A stretch of DNA of 64,000 bases from JAENVT01 sp039931555 (GCA_039931555.1 JBDTRP010000123.1:31252-95251); one strand, 5' to 3'. Positions 7,543 through 15,877 are shown, counted from the stretch's first letter. Notes: a model not told the origin generated them from the letters alone. Numbers and translations: made by a program.

Positions 7543-8742
7543 TCACACCAACAGGCCGCGCTGCATCGGCGCCGGAAAGCGGACGTTGACACGCGCATCG
7601 CCGATGAGCACGCGCAGCCGGTCGGCTTCGGCGGCGATCGCCTCGGCGCGGGCTCGGGGAACGTCGACGAGAAGCTGATAGGCGATCTCTCCGGACTTTC
7701 GCTGTGCCCAGCCACCGACCACCCGCCCGTCGACCCAGATGGTCGGACCGGCGTTGCCATTGCGATCGAAGACCGGCCCGCCGAAGTCGGCCAGGTCACC
7801 GAGGTACCAATGCCGTTGCTTCCAACCCATCGTCGTCGGGTCGAGCGCCGGTAGGAAGGCGACCCACGGCGGGTCGGGCTCCCGAGCATCCCCGAGGTCA
7901 TCGGCGAGTACCCATCCGACCCCTCCTCCGTCGAGATCGACCTCGGCGGGGCCGATCGCGGCGAACACCCGCTTCGCCAATCCGGCTGTCCAACCCGCCC
8001 ACCACTGCATGTCGGCGATCGTCGCAGGACCGAACCGGTCGAGGTAGCGACGGGCCAACTCGACGGCAGCGACGTCGACCTCGGCTCCGGCGATGCCACC
8101 GGACAACCACACATCTGCAACCGTCCACGGGTACTCGGATGCGATCCACGACCCGTTGGGTCGGCCACGAATGATGGCACCATCGAAGCCGAGGTTCAGC
8201 AGCACACGCGTGTGGACTCCCGGCGTCGCCGCGTACGAGGTGCCTGGCGAGAGCTGCAGCTTCTGCGCCAACGCCGGCACCGCCTTGCCGAGTTGACGTG
8301 CGCTCGCGGTGCCCATCGACGTCAATGCGGTGAGCGTGTCGGTTCGGGCAACCTCGGCCCACGCCGCGCCATCATCGGCGATGCCGCTGACTTCGATCAT
8401 CTGCGCGAGCCGCTTCCATTGACCCTTCGCCAACGCAACTGTGCACGCCCCGTGGGCTTGCCTGGCGACCTCGGGCGTCATGACCCACAGCGTGCGGCGC
8501 ATCGCGTGATGACGCACGACTGTGCGGTCGTCGTACAGCGCAGTGGAGACCGCTTCGATCGAGGGATGTGCCATGCGCGCCATCGCCGACAGGTAGACGG
8601 TCGCCGGATCGCTCGAGTGCAGCGCCACCACCGAGTCGGAGATCACGGCGACGTCGTCGATGTATGTTGCCGGCGTCAAGCGGTGGCGCGTTGCCAGGCG
8701 TGCTCGCCGTTGGGCATCGGTGAATCTCGGTCGAGCGGCCAT
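7543..8742 (-). CDS. Winged-helix DNA-binding protein (HTH_42/YcaQ-AlkX-like)
   Basis: 399 residues, matching the winged helix DNA-binding domain family PF06224. The N-terminal ARLATRHRLTP, the HSSDPATVYLSAMAR stretch and the central RRYLDRFGPATIADMQWWAGW are the usual family landmarks. Some members (YcaQ, AlkX) are DNA glycosylases for interstrand crosslinks or bulky lesions. Whether this paralogue is an enzyme or a regulator cannot be decided from sequence. It precedes the MFS exporter by 10 bases in one operon, which would fit a toxic DNA-damaging compound being handled by both proteins (inference). Confidence 0.78.
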   Translation of the reverse strand: MAARPRFTDAQRRARLATRHRLTPATYIDDVAVISDSVVALHSSDPATVYLSAMARMAHPSIEAVSTALYDDRTVVRHHAMRRTLWVMTPEVARQAHGACTVALAKGQWKRLAQMIEVSGIADDGAAWAEVARTDTLTALTSMGTASARQLGKAVPALAQKLQLSPGTSYAATPGVHTRVLLNLGFDGAIIRGRPNGSWIASEYPWTVADVWLSGGIAGAEVDVAAVELARRYLDRFGPATIADMQWWAGWTAGLAKRVFAAIGPAEVDLDGGGVGWVLADDLGDAREPDPPWVAFLPALDPTTMGWKQRHWYLGDLADFGGPVFDRNGNAGPTIWVDGRVVGGWAQRKSGEIAYQLLVDVPRARAEAIAAEADRLRVLIGDARVNVRFPAPMQRGLLV

Positions 8743-8802
8743 CAGCGGATTGTCGCGACCGAAGGTTGCGCGTCGGCGGTAGACCGTGGCACACTACGAT
8801 CA

Positions 8803-8844
8803 ATGCGTGCCGGAATCATCTCGATTGTCGTAGTACTCATGTAG
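8803..8844 (+). CDS. ilvL: ilv leader peptide (Ile/Val/Leu-rich attenuator peptide)
   Basis: A 13-residue open frame, MRAGIISIVVVLM, followed by TAG. Seven of 13 residues are branched-chain amino acids: three Ile, three Val and one Leu. It sits 99 bases before ilvB and its stop codon overlaps the first strand of a hairpin, followed by a terminator-like hairpin. This is the classic design of ribosome-mediated attenuation. No Shine-Dalgarno sequence precedes the ATG, so translation may be leaderless; a clear promoter could not be fixed (TACGAT at 8795-8800 is too close to the ATG). Not conserved-checked, but chance occurrence in this position is unlikely. Confidence 0.78.
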   Translation: MRAGIISIVVVLM

Positions 8845-8910
8845 ATGCACGCCCACATATGCGTGCATCTTGGCCTCCCATCCGGGGGGCCGTTTGGTTT
8901 TTCGGGCCAA
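8843..8910 (+). promoter_or_regulatory. Transcription attenuator of ilvBNC (pause hairpin plus terminator)
   Basis: Strand 1 AGATGCACGC (8843-8852) pairs perfectly with strand 2 GCGTGCATCT (8861-8870), giving 10 bp with an 8-base loop. GGCCTCCC (8872-8879) pairs with GGGGGGCC (8884-8891) around a 4-base loop and is followed by a T-rich run at 8893-8902: a terminator shape. Alternatives exist: TTGGCC (8870-8875) can pair with GGCCAA (8905-8910), which would open the terminator. Strand 1 can also pair with GCGTGC at 8805-8810 inside the leader codons. Confidence 0.72.
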
Positions 8911-8945
8911 CGTTCTGGCAGCTAGTTCAGCAAGGGAGACGAGAG

Positions 8946-10694
8946 ATGAAGATCACGGGGGCGCAAGCCCTGATCAAAGCCCTGGAGATGGAGGGCGTCG
9001 AGGTCATGTTCGGCCTGCCAGGCGGCTGCATCCTGCCGGCCTACGATCCCCTGCTCGACTCGTCGATCCGCCACATCCTCGTGCGCCACGAGCAGGGCGC
9101 CGGGCACATGGCCGAAGGGTACGCGCACGTCACCGGCCGCCCCGGCGTGGCCATGGTCACCAGCGGGCCGGCGGCCACCAACATGGTGACGCCACTGTGC
9201 GACGCCTACATGGATTCGATCCCGATGGTGTGCATCACCGGCCAGGTGCCGACGACAGCGATCGGCACCGATGCATTCCAGGAGTGCGACACCGTTGGCA
9301 TCACGCGCAGCGTGACCAAGCACAACGAACTGGTGATGTCGGCTCAGAACCTGCCGATGGCCGTGCGTCAAGCGTTTCGAGTCGCCACCACGGGGCGCCC
9401 TGGCCCGACGTTGATCGACGTGCCCAAAGACGTGCTGCAGAACTCGATGGAGTGGTACTGGCCGACCGACGCCGAGGTGACCGACAGCCTCCCCGGGTAC
9501 CGCCCGAACACCAAGGGTCACCCGCGCATGATCAAAGAGGCGGCCAAGCTGATCCTGGCTGCCGAGCGGCCGATCCTCTACGTCGGCGGCGGCATCTTGA
9601 AGGCCCGAGCTGCAGAGGCGTTGCGCGAGTTGGCGGAGATGACCGACATCCACGTCGTCACCACGCTGATGGCTCGCGGTGCGTTCCCCGACGATCACCC
9701 GTTGTGCCTCGGCATGCCGGGCATGCACGGCAACGCCACGGCGATCACCGCGCTGCAACGCAGCGATCTGCTGATCGCGCTCGGGGCGCGCTTCGATGAC
9801 CGCATCACCGGCAAGGTGTCGACGTTTGCGCCCGATGCCAAGGTCATCCACGTCGACATCGACCCTGCCGAGCAGGGCAAGGTGCGCCGGCCCGACGTGC
9901 CGATCGTCGGTGACTGCCGCCAGGTGATCGAGGAGCTCATCAAGGCGATTCGCGAACTGCTCGACGGTGGTGCGGTGCAAGCCGACATCGGTGCGTGGAA
10001 GAGCCGCATCAGCGGCTGGCGCGAGCAGTTCCCGCTGTCGTACGAGCAGAGCGAGCCCGGCGAGGCCTTGAAGCCGCAGTTCTGCCTCGAGCAACTGCGC
10101 GACAACGCTCCCGAAGGCACGATCCTGGTCAGCGGCGTCGGCCAGCACCAGATGTGGTCGTCACAGTACTGGCGGTTCAACGAGCCCTACACGTGGGTCA
10201 ACTCCGGCGGGCTCGGCACGATGGGCTTCAGCGTGCCGGCGGCGATCGGCGCCAAGGTCGGCCGCCCCGACCGGACTGTGTGGGCCATCGACGGTGACGG
10301 CTGCTTCCAGATGACCGCGCAGGAGTTGGTCACAGCCAGCGTCGAGCGCATCCCGATCAAGGTCGGCATCTTGAACAACAGCTACCTCGGCATGGTTCGT
10401 CAATGGCAGGAGATGTTCTACGACGAGCGCTACAGCGAGGTGTACCTGTCGCCCGAGTTGCCCGACTTCGTGAAGTGGGCTGAGGCCATGGGTTGTGTCG
10501 GCATTCGCGTCGACTCACCCGAGGAAGTGCAACCGGCGATCGACAAGGCCAACTCCATCGACGATCGCCCGGTCGTCGTCGACTTCCGGGTCGATGCCCG
10601 CGAGAAGGTCTTCCCGATGGTGCCGGCCGGGTTGGGCAACGACGACATGATCCTGCCCGAGTCGCAGATGGCCAGGAAGGGAGCACTCAAGTGA
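8946..10694 (+). CDS. ilvB: Acetolactate synthase, catalytic (large) subunit
   Basis: 582 residues. A ThDP- and FAD-dependent enzyme condensing two pyruvates to 2-acetolactate, or pyruvate with 2-oxobutyrate, the first common step to valine, leucine and isoleucine. The N-terminal EVMFGLPGGCILPAYD, the ThDP-activating Glu in RHEQGAGHMAEGYA, and the C-terminal Mg-ThDP motif from DGDGCFQM to ILNNSYLGMVRQWQ are intact. ATG 8946 is preceded by AAGGGAG (8932-8938); the frame stays open upstream, but that part contains the leader RNA. The stop overlaps the ilvN GTG. Expression is expected to respond to branched-chain aminoacyl-tRNA through the upstream attenuator. Confidence 0.96.
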   Translation: MKITGAQALIKALEMEGVEVMFGLPGGCILPAYDPLLDSSIRHILVRHEQGAGHMAEGYAHVTGRPGVAMVTSGPAATNMVTPLCDAYMDSIPMVCITGQVPTTAIGTDAFQECDTVGITRSVTKHNELVMSAQNLPMAVRQAFRVATTGRPGPTLIDVPKDVLQNSMEWYWPTDAEVTDSLPGYRPNTKGHPRMIKEAAKLILAAERPILYVGGGILKARAAEALRELAEMTDIHVVTTLMARGAFPDDHPLCLGMPGMHGNATAITALQRSDLLIALGARFDDRITGKVSTFAPDAKVIHVDIDPAEQGKVRRPDVPIVGDCRQVIEELIKAIRELLDGGAVQADIGAWKSRISGWREQFPLSYEQSEPGEALKPQFCLEQLRDNAPEGTILVSGVGQHQMWSSQYWRFNEPYTWVNSGGLGTMGFSVPAAIGAKVGRPDRTVWAIDGDGCFQMTAQELVTASVERIPIKVGILNNSYLGMVRQWQEMFYDERYSEVYLSPELPDFVKWAEAMGCVGIRVDSPEEVQPAIDKANSIDDRPVVVDFRVDAREKVFPMVPAGLGNDDMILPESQMARKGALK

Positions 10695-11245
10695 CCACCG
10701 ACATGAACCATCACATCTTGTCGGTGCTCGTGCAGAACCGTCCGGGGGTCTTGGCGCGTGTCGCCGGGTTGTTCGCCCGGCGCGACTACAACATCTTCTC
10801 CCTTGCCGTCGCGCCTGCCGAGGAAGCCGGCTTCAGCCGCATCACCATCGTCGTCGACGTCGACTCCGCGCCACTCGAACAGATCACCAAGCAGCTGTTC
10901 AAGCTGATCGAAGTGGTCAAGATCAGCGAGCTCGATCCGCGCCGTTCGGTCGAGCGCGAGCTGCTGTTGGCCACCATTCGGGTGAGTCCCGAGCACCGCG
11001 GCCAGATCGTGGAACTGGCCACGATCTTCGAGGGCAAGATCCTGGCCGTCGGCACCGAGGCGATCACGATCAGCGTCGATGGGCACCCCGACAAACTCGA
11101 CGATTTTGAAGAACTGCTCAGCGGATATGGCATCGTGGAGCTCCAGCGCACCGGACGGGTGGCGCTGCCCAAACTCGATCGTGAGGCACGTCTACGTGCC
11201 GCGAACTCCACCACCAAGAAGAGCGACTACGGAAAGGCTGGCTGA
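10691..11245 (+). CDS. ilvN: Acetolactate synthase, regulatory (small) subunit
   Basis: 184 residues. The regulatory partner of IlvB that raises its activity and confers valine feedback inhibition. The N-terminal ACT domain has HILSVLVQNRPGVLARVAGLFARRDYNI, and the typical C-terminal half contains ELLLATIRVSP and ISVDGHPDKLDDFEELL. The GTG at 10691 overlaps the ilvB stop (GTGA) and is preceded at 7 bases by AGGAAGGGAG (10674-10683), which makes it better than the in-frame ATG at 10703. ilvC follows after one base. Confidence 0.95.
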   Translation: MTTDMNHHILSVLVQNRPGVLARVAGLFARRDYNIFSLAVAPAEEAGFSRITIVVDVDSAPLEQITKQLFKLIEVVKISELDPRRSVERELLLATIRVSPEHRGQIVELATIFEGKILAVGTEAITISVDGHPDKLDDFEELLSGYGIVELQRTGRVALPKLDREARLRAANSTTKKSDYGKAG

Positions 11246-11246
11246 C

Positions 11247-12275
11247 ATGGCCGCGAAGATGTACTACGAGGCGGACGCCGATCCGTCGATCATTCGAGGT
11301 CGCAAGGTGGCCATCATCGGCTACGGCTCGCAGGGTCATGCCCACGCCCTCAACCTGAAGGAGTCGGGAGTTCCCGTCGTCGTTGGCTTGCGAGAAGGCA
11401 GCAAATCCGCCGCCAAGGCGCAGGCTGCCGGGCTGACGGTGATGGAGATCGGGGCCGCCGCCAAGTGGGCCAACGTGATCATGTTGACGATGCCCGACAC
11501 CGAGCAGAAGGCCACGTACGAGGAGTTCATCAAGCCGCACATGCGCAAGGGCAAGGCGCTGGCGTTCGCCCACGGCTTCAACATCCGCTTCAAGCGGATC
11601 CGTCCGCCCAAGACCGTCGACGTGATCATGATCGCGCCGAAGGGCCCCGGCCACCTCGTGCGTCGCACCTACACCGAAGGTGGCGGTGTGCCGTGTCTGA
11701 TTGCGGTCCATCAAGATGCCACCGGTGGCGCCCACGCGCTGGCGCTCAGCTACGCCGAGGCAATCGGTGGCGCCCGCGCCGGGGTCATCGAGACCACCTT
11801 CAGCGAAGAGACCGAGACCGACCTGTTCGGCGAGCAGGTCGTACTGTGTGGCGGCCTGACCTCTCTGGTCCAGGCCGGCTTCGAGACCCTGGTCGAGGCC
11901 GGCTACCAACCGGAGATGGCCTACTTCGAATGTCTCCACGAGGTGAAGCTGATCGTCGACCTGATGTACGAGGAAGGCATCGCCGGCATGCGTTACTCGA
12001 TCAGCGACACCGCCGAGTACGGCGACGTCACCCGCGGGCCGCGCATCGTCAACGCCAAGACCAAGCTGGAGATGCGCAAGATCCTCAAGGAGATCCAGAA
12101 CGGCAAGTTCGCCAAGGAGTGGGTCGCCGAGAGCGAGACCGGTCGGATCAACTTCAACGGTCTGCGCGAAGCCGGTCGGGTGCACCAGATCGAAGAGGTC
12201 GGTGGCCGCCTTCGGGCAATGATGCCGTTCCTCGGCGCGGGTCGCCAGAAGGTCGCCGACGTCAGCGGCGGCTGA
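11247..12275 (+). CDS. ilvC: Ketol-acid reductoisomerase
   Basis: 342 residues, the short class I form. It isomerises and reduces 2-acetolactate or 2-aceto-2-hydroxybutyrate with NADPH and Mg2+, the second step of branched-chain synthesis. The Rossmann motif GYGSQGHAHALNL, the APKGPGHLVRR segment, DLFGEQVVLCGG with Mg-binding acidic residues, and AYFECLHEVKLIVDLMYEEG are all present. GGAAAGG lies 9 bases before the ATG, and only one base separates it from ilvN. The operon appears to end here; the dehydratase ilvD and transaminase ilvE are not in the window. Confidence 0.96.
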   Translation: MAAKMYYEADADPSIIRGRKVAIIGYGSQGHAHALNLKESGVPVVVGLREGSKSAAKAQAAGLTVMEIGAAAKWANVIMLTMPDTEQKATYEEFIKPHMRKGKALAFAHGFNIRFKRIRPPKTVDVIMIAPKGPGHLVRRTYTEGGGVPCLIAVHQDATGGAHALALSYAEAIGGARAGVIETTFSEETETDLFGEQVVLCGGLTSLVQAGFETLVEAGYQPEMAYFECLHEVKLIVDLMYEEGIAGMRYSISDTAEYGDVTRGPRIVNAKTKLEMRKILKEIQNGKFAKEWVAESETGRINFNGLREAGRVHQIEEVGGRLRAMMPFLGAGRQKVADVSGG

Positions 12276-12304
12276 GCTCCTCGATCGACAGTTCGGCGTC
12301 TTCA

Positions 12305-12360
12305 CCCGAACTTTGTCGCTGGGAGGTCGCTGAGCGACCTGGGAGCGACAAAGTTCCGGG
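12305..12360. terminator. Long two-part hairpin between convergent genes
   Basis: Outer arms AACTTTGTCGCT (12309-12320) and AGCGACAAAGTT (12344-12355) pair over 12 bp. Inside, separated by symmetrical GGG/GGG, AGGTCGCT (12324-12331) pairs with AGCGACCT (12333-12340). CCC (12305-12307) and GGG (12358-12360) can extend the base. It lies between ilvC and a convergent gene, so a bidirectional terminator is likely, although there is no T-tract. The near-perfect nested symmetry is unusual. Confidence 0.6.
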
Positions 12361-12383
12361 TTGCTGCGTCGGGAAGTGAACGA

Positions 12384-13022
12384 TCAGCCGACCATCCCGA
12401 CGATGAAGTACCCAACGACGAGGCTCAACGCGACCAGGATCCCCACCTTCACGCGACGCTTCACACGCCAACCGTCGTTCAGCGCGGCGATCGAGAACGT
12501 GGTCGCAGCGATGATCGTGCCGTAGATGGCGAGCATCACCACGAACCCGGCGAGGGCATGCAACGACCAGCCGAACGAGCCCACCAGCTGGCTGGCCACC
12601 AACACCACCGGCCCCGCCGCGGCGAGCATGCACAGCCCTCTGACCAGCCGACTCCATTCGGGGCGGTTGAGGGCGAACCCGCCACCGACGACGGTCGGCA
12701 TCATGATCGCTCCGGCGCCGACGAACAGCGGGAGGAACCCGACGCCGCCGAGCATCCTGGCCATGGTCAACGTCCATCGCCGTGTCGCCCGTTGCCGGGC
12801 AACCGCGGCAATTGCCTGCGTGATCCCGAAGATCGTGAACGCCAGGACGATGAAGATCGTCCCGCTCCACGTGAAGTCGGGATCCTCGGCGATGAGACGC
12901 ATCCACGCCCGGGCGATCACGCCGAGCGCGGGTCCACCGAACAGTCCGAGGGCAAGGATCGATCGCGTGCGCCACTGCGCCGGCCGAGCCCCGAGGGGCG
13001 TCAATACTGCGAGGTCTGTCAT
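12384..13022 (-). CDS. Hypothetical integral membrane protein
   Basis: 212 residues with about six hydrophobic helices (for example SILALGLFGGPALGVIA near 21-37 and IFIVLAFTIFGITQAIAAVA near 52-71) and a basic connecting segment ARQRATRRW. No motif or known family is recognised. The ATG at 13022 places a short cytoplasmic N-terminus before helix 1; the longer frame upstream is low-complexity shadow sequence. It is divergent from the acyl-CoA ligase at 13108, so the two may share a control region of 85 bases, and it converges on ilvC. Confidence 0.6.
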   Translation of the reverse strand: MTDLAVLTPLGARPAQWRTRSILALGLFGGPALGVIARAWMRLIAEDPDFTWSGTIFIVLAFTIFGITQAIAAVARQRATRRWTLTMARMLGGVGFLPLFVGAGAIMMPTVVGGGFALNRPEWSRLVRGLCMLAAAGPVVLVASQLVGSFGWSLHALAGFVVMLAIYGTIIAATTFSIAALNDGWRVKRRVKVGILVALSLVVGYFIVGMVG

Positions 13023-13107
13023 GGTGACTACAGACGGACGAACCACCGGGTCGGGTGACACTGCACCGGATATGGTTTCGGTCGAACCGTGCGGCAAGGG
13101 GGGGGCA

Positions 13108-14787
13108 ATGACACTGACCTGGGAAGAGGCGTGCGCGCGGGTGTGCGCGCCCGGCACACCATTCGAGATCGTCGAGGACGAACTCGGCAACCGTCGGTTC
13201 AAGACCTCGCCGCCCAACCTGCGTGCCGTGTTCGACATCGCACGCAGCGGTGGCGATGAGATCTTCATCGTCTACGAAGACGAGCGCTGGTCGTTCAACG
13301 CCGTGTTCGCCCAGGTCGACGCTCTCGCTGACGTGTTGGTGACCCGCTACGGCATCGTCAAGGGCGAGCGCGTCGCGATCGGAATGCGCAACTACCCGGA
13401 GTGGATCATGTCGATGCTGGCAGTCATCTCGATCGGTGGCGTTTCGGTATCGCTGAACGCGTTGTGGGTCGAAGACGAGATCGACTACGCCCTGGCCGAC
13501 AGCGGCGCATCGCTGCTGATCGCCGACATCGAACGGATCGGCCGGGCGATCAGTCCGTGTCGTCGGCTGGGCGTTCGCATGCTCGAGGCGCGTGCCGACA
13601 CGCCTTCGGCGGACGATGTCGATCAGTGGAACGACATCGTCGTGCCGGGCGCGGCCATGCCGGCGGTCGACGTCGATTGGGGCGACGATGCGACCATCCT
13701 CTACACCTCGGGCACCACGGGCCGGCCGAAGGGCGCGGTCTCGACGAATGGGGCGATCGTGTCGTCGGTGCTGGCCTTCGCGAGTCGCAGCGCGGTCGAT
13801 GCGGTGCGCGCCACTGCGGCGCTGCCGCCAGGAACCGAACCACCGGAGCCGATTCCGCTCTCGTTCATCTTGATCGTGCCGCTGTTCCACGTCACAGGCT
13901 GTGTTCCGGTGCTGCTGAGCTGCATCGTGACGAAGTCGAAGCTGGTGGTGATGTACCGCTGGAACGCGGAGAAGGCCCTCGAACTGATCGAGCGGGAGCG
14001 GGTCACCAACTTCATCGGGGTGCCCACCCAGAGTTGGGACCTGGTCAACTCTCCGCGGTTCAACGACTTCGACACGTCCAGCCTGCGCGGGGTCGGCGGC
14101 GGCGGTGCGCCGGCGCCGCCGGCGTTGGTCGAGCGCGTCGCCGGCAGCGTGAAGAGCGGGGGCCCCACACTGGGTTATGGCATGACCGAGACCAACGCCT
14201 ATGGGCCGAACAACACCGGTGCCGACTACCTGACGCACCCGACCTCGACCGGAAGGGTGATGCCGATCATGCGCATCGAGATCCGTGACCCGCAGGGCCG
14301 GCAGGTATCGACCGGCGAGCGCGGCGAGATCTGGTTCAACGGCCCGATGCTGATCCGTGGCTACTGGAACAAGCAGGGGGCGACTGCCGAGACCATTGTC
14401 GATGGCTGGCTGCGCAGTGGCGACATCGGCCGCGTCGACGAGGACGGCTTCTTCTACGTCGAGGATCGCCTGAAGGACATGATCCTGCGCGGCGGTGAGA
14501 ACGTGTACTGTGCCGAGGTCGAGGCGGCGATCTACGAGCACCCGGCGATCCACGAGGCCGCCGTGTTCGGGATCCCCGACGAGCGCCTCGGCGAGGAGGT
14601 CGCCGTCGCCGTCCACCTCGTCGATGGGGCAGCATTGACGACTGACGACCTGCGCACGTTCCTGTCGACGAAGATCGCCGCGTTCATGATCCCGTCGCGG
14701 ATCGTGTTCGTCGACGACCCCTTGCCCCGGAACCCGGCCGGCAAGTTCCTCAAGCGCCAACTGCGCCAGGACCTGGTGTCGCCTTAG
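13108..14787 (+). CDS. AMP-dependent acyl-CoA synthetase/ligase
   Basis: 559 residues of the ANL superfamily: ATP-dependent adenylation of a carboxylic acid followed by thioesterification to CoA. The P-loop-like A3 motif is YTSGTTGRPKGAV (about 209-221). GYGMTETNAYG is the A5 motif, WLRSGDIGRVDEDGFFYVEDRLKDMI gives A7/A8, and the catalytic lysine is in NPAGKFLKRQL near the C-terminus. The complement looks like a complete medium/long-chain or aromatic acid ligase. ATG 13108 follows a purine-rich AAGGGGGGGG stretch. The stop overlaps the convergent surface-protein gene by 4 bases. Substrate not predictable. Confidence 0.88.
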   Translation: MTLTWEEACARVCAPGTPFEIVEDELGNRRFKTSPPNLRAVFDIARSGGDEIFIVYEDERWSFNAVFAQVDALADVLVTRYGIVKGERVAIGMRNYPEWIMSMLAVISIGGVSVSLNALWVEDEIDYALADSGASLLIADIERIGRAISPCRRLGVRMLEARADTPSADDVDQWNDIVVPGAAMPAVDVDWGDDATILYTSGTTGRPKGAVSTNGAIVSSVLAFASRSAVDAVRATAALPPGTEPPEPIPLSFILIVPLFHVTGCVPVLLSCIVTKSKLVVMYRWNAEKALELIERERVTNFIGVPTQSWDLVNSPRFNDFDTSSLRGVGGGGAPAPPALVERVAGSVKSGGPTLGYGMTETNAYGPNNTGADYLTHPTSTGRVMPIMRIEIRDPQGRQVSTGERGEIWFNGPMLIRGYWNKQGATAETIVDGWLRSGDIGRVDEDGFFYVEDRLKDMILRGGENVYCAEVEAAIYEHPAIHEAAVFGIPDERLGEEVAVAVHLVDGAALTTDDLRTFLSTKIAAFMIPSRIVFVDDPLPRNPAGKFLKRQLRQDLVSP

Positions 14788-15761
14788 GGCTTGGTGTCGT
14801 ACGTGACGCTCATCCCGCAGAATGCGTTGAAGCTGAGGTCGAAGCCGCCAGTCCTGACGGCATAGCTGTTTCCGGCCGCGGCGATCTCCGTCGGTGGGCT
14901 GATCACGGTGTGCACGACCGTGCTGCCGACCAGGTTCCCGCCGAGCGTGATGCTGCCGAAGTGGGCGACCGCCCCCGCCTGCGTGGTCCTGTTCAACTCG
15001 ACCGAGTAGGTACTTGGCCCTGAGGTGTCCAGCGTGGCCACGTCGACCGAGATCAGCCGGGAGCCGATCGGAATGTGCACGGGGATCTCGCCGAACACTC
15101 CGGCGCCTGTGATGTTGCCGAGGCAGCCGTTGATGATGGTCGTCGTGACGGGCGCTGGGTTCTCCCAGTTCATGTCCCACACGCTGTACATCTCGGTGCG
15201 CAACGTGTCGTTGACGTTGGTGTCGATCTCGGCCTTGGTGTAGTAGCGGTCATCGTGGTTGTGGTCGGCGTAGTAGCCGACGACGTCGGCAAGTACGTCG
15301 ACCGAGCCGGCGAAGTTGAACAGGTTGATCGCACCTGTCGCGGAGAGCTTGACATCGACCTTGTTCGGCACGGCAGGCGCTCCCGCCTCCCAGTTGAGGT
15401 TCGACGCAAGGGGCCGCTCGGTCGCGTCGGAGGGGTACACCGTCAAGTAGCCGCCGGCGGTGCCGCCGACAGCGGTCACGTTCATCGAGATTGCCGTAGC
15501 GTCGGTCGGCACGTTGCAGCGCCCATTCAGTCCCGCGACCTGTTGCGTGTACACCTCGGCCGGCCCGATCGGAGTGGCGCGGGGCCCGACGTTGATGTCG
15601 GCTCCCGGTCGGGTGTCGAACAATCGGCAGGGAACCATCGGTACGAAGACGGCCCGGCTACCGGTGTTGATCGCGGCGCTGGCGCTCGGCAGCGCGACGC
15701 CGGCTCCGAGGACGACGGCGACCGCAGCCCCGAGGGCTGACCAGCGAGTACGTTGAAACAT
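14784..15761 (-). CDS. Secreted surface protein with PCRLFDTRPG-type repeat domain
   Basis: 325 residues. A signal peptide (LGAAVAVVLGAGVALPSASA) is followed by VFVPMVPCRLFDTRPG. This N-terminal module, with its two cysteines and the ATAISMNVTAVGGTAGGYLTVYPS and NLFNFAGSVDVLADVVGYY strands, recurs in exported proteins of Acidimicrobiia and related actinobacteria and is probably a beta-rich adhesion or cell-wall domain. A spacer HNHDDRYYTKAEIDTNVN, resembling the tail of phage fibre-like repeats, leads to a C-terminal beta domain (about 200-325) that I do not recognise. The ATG at 15761 has GGAGG 5 bases upstream. Surface attachment is inferred. Confidence 0.68.
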   Translation of the reverse strand: MFQRTRWSALGAAVAVVLGAGVALPSASAAINTGSRAVFVPMVPCRLFDTRPGADINVGPRATPIGPAEVYTQQVAGLNGRCNVPTDATAISMNVTAVGGTAGGYLTVYPSDATERPLASNLNWEAGAPAVPNKVDVKLSATGAINLFNFAGSVDVLADVVGYYADHNHDDRYYTKAEIDTNVNDTLRTEMYSVWDMNWENPAPVTTTIINGCLGNITGAGVFGEIPVHIPIGSRLISVDVATLDTSGPSTYSVELNRTTQAGAVAHFGSITLGGNLVGSTVVHTVISPPTEIAAAGNSYAVRTGGFDLSFNAFCGMSVTYDTKP

Positions 15762-15829
15762 GAGAGCCTCCAAAGTCGAGCGACGACCGCGATGTCGGTC
15801 AGTTCATCGGCGCGAATCGCGGATCGCTT

Positions 15830-15856
15830 GAATTCCGACTTGATTGGTCGGGATTC
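15830..15856. promoter_or_regulatory. Inverted repeat over the metY promoter (candidate operator)
   Basis: GAATTCCGAC (15830-15839) and GTCGGGATTC (15847-15856) form a 10-bp dyad with one G-T wobble and a 7-base spacer. It covers the proposed -35 TTGATT (15840-15845) of metY, the expected position for a repressor site. Which regulator binds is unknown. Confidence 0.45.
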
Positions 15857-15869
15857 AACTCTGTAGCGT
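15840..15869 (+). promoter_or_regulatory. Putative metY promoter (leaderless)
   Basis: TTGATT (15840-15845), an 18-base spacer and TAGCGT (15864-15869), followed by only 8 bases before the ATG at 15878. Transcription would start at or next to the start codon, and no ribosome-binding sequence is present. Confidence 0.5.
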
Positions 15870-15877
15870 GACATGCC

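Noticed and set aside
7533..8183. Possible 217-residue N-terminal extension of the MFS transporter
   Set aside because: The extension is antisense to the winged-helix gene in shifted frame and serine/arginine-rich; the transporter begins at 7532 with a normal first helix.
8795..8800. TACGAT as the -10 of the ilv transcript
   Set aside because: It ends two bases before the leader-peptide ATG, so the transcript would start inside the leader codons; the true promoter was not identified.
12262..15180. A 972-codon open frame on the minus strand over the acyl-CoA ligase
   Set aside because: Antisense shadow of the ligase; no ribosome site, no domain; only the short in-frame pieces belonging to other genes are real.
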